Shown here in pieces: positions 6,434 through 8,452 of a DNA stretch of 8,452 nt. Position numbers and translations under genes: made by a program. Source of the stretch: Acidobacteriaceae bacterium (GTDB lineage Bacteria > Acidobacteriota > Terriglobia > Terriglobales > Acidobacteriaceae); contig JASHTU010000469.1 in NCBI GenBank assembly GCA_030040395.1, positions 1-8,452 of the forward strand. Reading direction: 5' to 3'. Position 1 is the stretch's first letter, and each line of letters begins with the position of its first letter. The notes beneath the pieces were generated by a model that saw nothing but the letters and a program-made list of their open reading frames with translations, had not been told where the DNA came from and made no database searches.

Positions 6434-6704
6434 CTAGGGTGTATCGACATATACGAGCGGGCAGCGACGGGAGCCATTTTTTCTCAGATCAAGGAGAGAG
6501 GAGCGACGCATACCGGGCGTCTGCTAGCGACGATCGACACAGAGATGAGGAAAAATGGCCCCGTCCCTTCGGGTTGCGGCGCAAATTGAGCCATACTTCG
6601 TTGTCGGCCTCGACCTTGGAGCCGCCAAAGCCTTCGGCCTCCGCCTCGTCTGGCCCAATTTTCGCTCGCAACGCTGCCCACCCGTATATGTCGATACACC
6701 CTAG
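6434..6704. mobile_element. Non-autonomous transposable element (MITE-like) with CTAG-flanked terminal inverted repeats
   Basis: The 22 bp at 6434-6455, beginning CTAGGGTGTATCGACATA, recur as an exact reverse complement at 6683-6704. Similarity continues imperfectly for about 20 bp more on each side (GGGCAGCG and GAGC shared). The element is 271 bp and encodes no transposase. CTAG is itself palindromic, so it could be a 4-bp or TA target duplication or part of the repeat. IS5- and IS630-type elements are known to use YTAR or TA targets, but the family cannot be named from this. It is probably a MITE or the deleted remnant of an insertion sequence. The right end lies 4 nt past the stop codon of the phosphoesterase gene. 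Confidence 0.75.
6466..6565. repeat. Second inverted repeat nested inside the mobile element
   Basis: The segment 6466-6486 (GACGGGAGCCATTTTTTCTCA) reappears in reverse orientation at 6546-6565 as GACGGGGCCATTTTTCCTCA, differing by one substitution and one deleted base. The pair encloses about 60 bp and sits off-centre in the left half of the element, so it is not merely an inward extension of the terminal repeats. Confidence 0.65.
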
Positions 6705-6708
6705 TCCT

Positions 6709-8448
6709 TTATTGCAACGGGTTGGTGAACCCCTTGGGCGGGGTCAGCGACGCCCCGGGAACGATCACCGGCGTCACACCCGTGTCCTCGCAGGTCATGG
6801 CCGGCGGAAAATGAGTCACCACTTCATCCGGAATCTCCGCTGCGGAGGCGGAAATCGCCGGCTCCCTTCGCGCCAGGCGCGCCGCGTCGAATCCCCCCAG
6901 CAAATCCGTCAACCGTGAATTCGCGTCGCGCGGCCCCTGGGGCAGATATGGTTTCTCGTCGGGCAATGAGGCCAGCGGGGGAAGATCGAAGAGAACGTCG
7001 AGAAATTTCGCGAAAGAAACATGGTCGCCAGGGTCCGAGACCACCCCACCCGATTTCGCATAGGGCGATATCAGAATCAGCGGCACTCGCGGCCCATCTC
7101 CGCACGGATGCTTATCCGGGCAGGGCTCGAATTGCGGCGGCGGAACATGGTCGTAGAAGCCTGCCGAATCGTCCCATAGCACGATAATCGCCGAATCGTT
7201 CCAGTACGGGCTCCTCGCCACGGCATTCACCACCTCGGCAACCAGTGACTCCGAGAGTTGCGAATCGGAGTATCCCGGGTGATCGTCGTCGCCAAGAACA
7301 CCCTGGGCTAACGGATTCGCCGGCTTCCATCCAAACGGATTCTTGCGTCCGCCCTTGACGAAAACCACGCTCTTGCCGGGCAGCTCCGCCTTCTCCATCA
7401 TCTTGAAAAAGTCCACGAGGTCGTGCTCGCCGCTCCACAGCGACGGGTTCTGGCGAATATATCCGAAGTACTGCGGCGCATTGTGATGCGCGACATAGGC
7501 GGGATGATCGTTGCCCTCGCCGTCTCCAAACCCTTCCTGATACCACGCCCAGGGAACGGCTTCATGATTCAATTTCTCCAGCTCGCCAACGTCGTCTTTC
7601 ACGTCGTCCGTGTCCACTTTCACCTGCCGCGCATTGCGCCCGCTGAGCGAGAGCATCAGTGTGGCGTAAGTCTGGTCAAGCTCGTGAGGCCCGCTCGCTT
7701 CGCGCGGAGAACCATAGGGGCCGAAGTCCGGCGTCACGCTGTCCACCACCGGCTCGCCGATCCCGGAGGCGGACTTGAGAGTTTCGTCGGGGTGGCGCGC
7801 CGCCTGGGTCTGGCCGGTCTGGCCGGCAATCAGATCGATGTTGCCCGGCGTCGAAGGCCCATACATGGCTTGAAAGATGTGATCGTAAAGTGCAAACCGA
7901 TGCGCGTACATCCACAAAAACGGAATGGTGTGGCAATCCTCGTACGCCATGGTCAGCAGGCCCACCTGCCGGGCGTCCTGCCGCTTTGCCGGCAAAGCGT
8001 CAACCGCCTTCTCTTCCTCCCAGGCTACAAAGCGGTCCATGCGCCCGCCATCGCTTTTGGCGATCAGCGCCGGGCGCGAGTGGTCGGGGTTGCCCGTATC
8101 GGCGGCGTTGATCAGAAAGGGCGTGATCCATCGATGCCCGATCACGTCATATTGGCGGAAACCGTGGCTGCGCGCTTCCGCCGTCGCCAGATTGTCCGTC
8201 CCCGGAAAGGAGCCGAAATAGGAGTCGAAGGAGCGGTTCTCCTGGTACACCACAAACACATGATGAATGTGCGCGCGCAGGTTGGCGATCATTTGCTGCC
8301 GGGCTTCCGTGAACGCGTTTTCCTGCGCTTGCGCTCTTACGCCGGCCGAAAACCCGGCAATCGCGGCAAGCAAAAGAAGCAGTGGTTGTAAACCGCAATG
8401 TGTACCCCTTCCCTCCACCTTCGAACGCCGCAATCGATTCTCCTCCAT
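6709..8448 (-). CDS. Secreted phosphoesterase (AcpA acid phosphatase / phospholipase C family)
   Basis: Extracytoplasmic enzyme expected to cleave phosphomonoesters or phospholipid head groups; which one cannot be told. The signal peptide has basic residues at 5-14, a leucine-rich core at 20-31 and a likely cut near GVRAQA (36-41). Family landmarks are HHVFVVYQENRSFDSYFG (62-79; E70 and N71 would bind metal), MYGPSTPGN (195-203; S199 or T200 at the nucleophile region), DDDHPGYSD (387-394), IIVLWDDSAGFYDHV (421-435; metal-binding D426 and D427 in WDDxxGxxDH) and GPRVPLILISPYA (452-464). The 579-residue length and complete motif set suggest an active enzyme. ATG 8448 opens the longest frame, but TTG 8433 has a far better ribosome site. 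The promoter lies outside the window. Functional class is confident, substrate is not. Confidence 0.92.
   Translation of the reverse strand: MEENRLRRSKVEGRGTHCGLQPLLLLLAAIAGFSAGVRAQAQENAFTEARQQMIANLRAHIHHVFVVYQENRSFDSYFGSFPGTDNLATAEARSHGFRQYDVIGHRWITPFLINAADTGNPDHSRPALIAKSDGGRMDRFVAWEEEKAVDALPAKRQDARQVGLLTMAYEDCHTIPFLWMYAHRFALYDHIFQAMYGPSTPGNIDLIAGQTGQTQAARHPDETLKSASGIGEPVVDSVTPDFGPYGSPREASGPHELDQTYATLMLSLSGRNARQVKVDTDDVKDDVGELEKLNHEAVPWAWYQEGFGDGEGNDHPAYVAHHNAPQYFGYIRQNPSLWSGEHDLVDFFKMMEKAELPGKSVVFVKGGRKNPFGWKPANPLAQGVLGDDDHPGYSDSQLSESLVAEVVNAVARSPYWNDSAIIVLWDDSAGFYDHVPPPQFEPCPDKHPCGDGPRVPLILISPYAKSGGVVSDPGDHVSFAKFLDVLFDLPPLASLPDEKPYLPQGPRDANSRLTDLLGGFDAARLARREPAISASAAEIPDEVVTHFPPAMTCEDTGVTPVIVPGASLTPPKGFTNPLQ
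8434..8446 (-). promoter_or_regulatory. Ribosome binding site favouring a TTG start for the phosphoesterase
   Basis: On the minus strand GGAGGAG (8446-8440) is followed by 6 nt (AATCGA) and TTG at 8433-8431. It overlaps the ATG at 8448, whose own upstream sequence is cut off after 4 nt. Starting at TTG removes only five residues and leaves the signal peptide intact. Confidence 0.5.
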
Positions 8449-8452
8449 GAAC

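Noticed and set aside
6555..6704. 49-codon plus-strand ORF inside the mobile element, ending in the right terminal repeat, with GAGG 4 nt before its ATG
   Set aside because: The ATG and the purines before it are part of the inner repeat, the stop is part of CTAG, and the peptide matches no transposase motif I know. It is best explained as chance.
7423..8391. 322-codon plus-strand frame
   Set aside because: Antisense to the phosphoesterase, which has a signal peptide and the complete family motif set in the minus frame.

Overview
The window most likely comes from a GC-rich Gram-negative chromosome, probably an Acidobacteriota (Terriglobia-like) genome. That is an inference from gene style: an outer-membrane receptor with an N-terminal carboxypeptidase-regulatory-like domain ahead of the TonB plug, a secreted phosphoesterase of the AcpA/phospholipase C type, a stand-alone receiver protein, and a strong bias to C-ending codons in the transporter genes. 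No rRNA, tRNA or CRISPR array was seen.

Layout from left to right. Positions 1-1261 (minus) hold the first 420 codons of a TonB-dependent receptor that runs off the left edge. Its control region (about 1262-1434) contains a near-repeat in the leader, a good sigma70-type promoter and a 16-bp near-perfect palindrome just upstream of the -35. Positions 1435-2058 contain no convincing gene, only hairpins, a 12-bp palindrome and one doubtful small ORF. A single-domain response regulator (2059-2430, minus) is transcribed away from a two-gene ABC transporter operon (2888-6021, plus). The operon consists of a NitT/TauT-type ATPase with an extra C-terminal domain and a permease that fuses two membrane domains. 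The two genes overlap by 4 bp, and no substrate-binding protein is encoded nearby.

Positions 6022-6433 are non-coding or degenerate, with a hairpin soon after the permease stop. They are followed by a 271-bp element bounded by 22-bp perfect inverted repeats that begin and end with CTAG (6434-6704). This looks like a MITE or an internally deleted insertion sequence. It ends 4 nt beyond the stop codon of a secreted phosphoesterase (6709-8448, minus), whose start lies at the right edge.

The genes form separate transcription units: outer-membrane uptake, one-domain signalling, inner-membrane ABC import and extracytoplasmic phosphoester hydrolysis. The only firmly supported cooperation is between the ATPase and the fused permease. 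The most unusual items are the CTAG-flanked palindromic element with a second inverted repeat nested in it, the orphan fused-permease transporter, and the repeat and operator architecture in front of the receptor gene.
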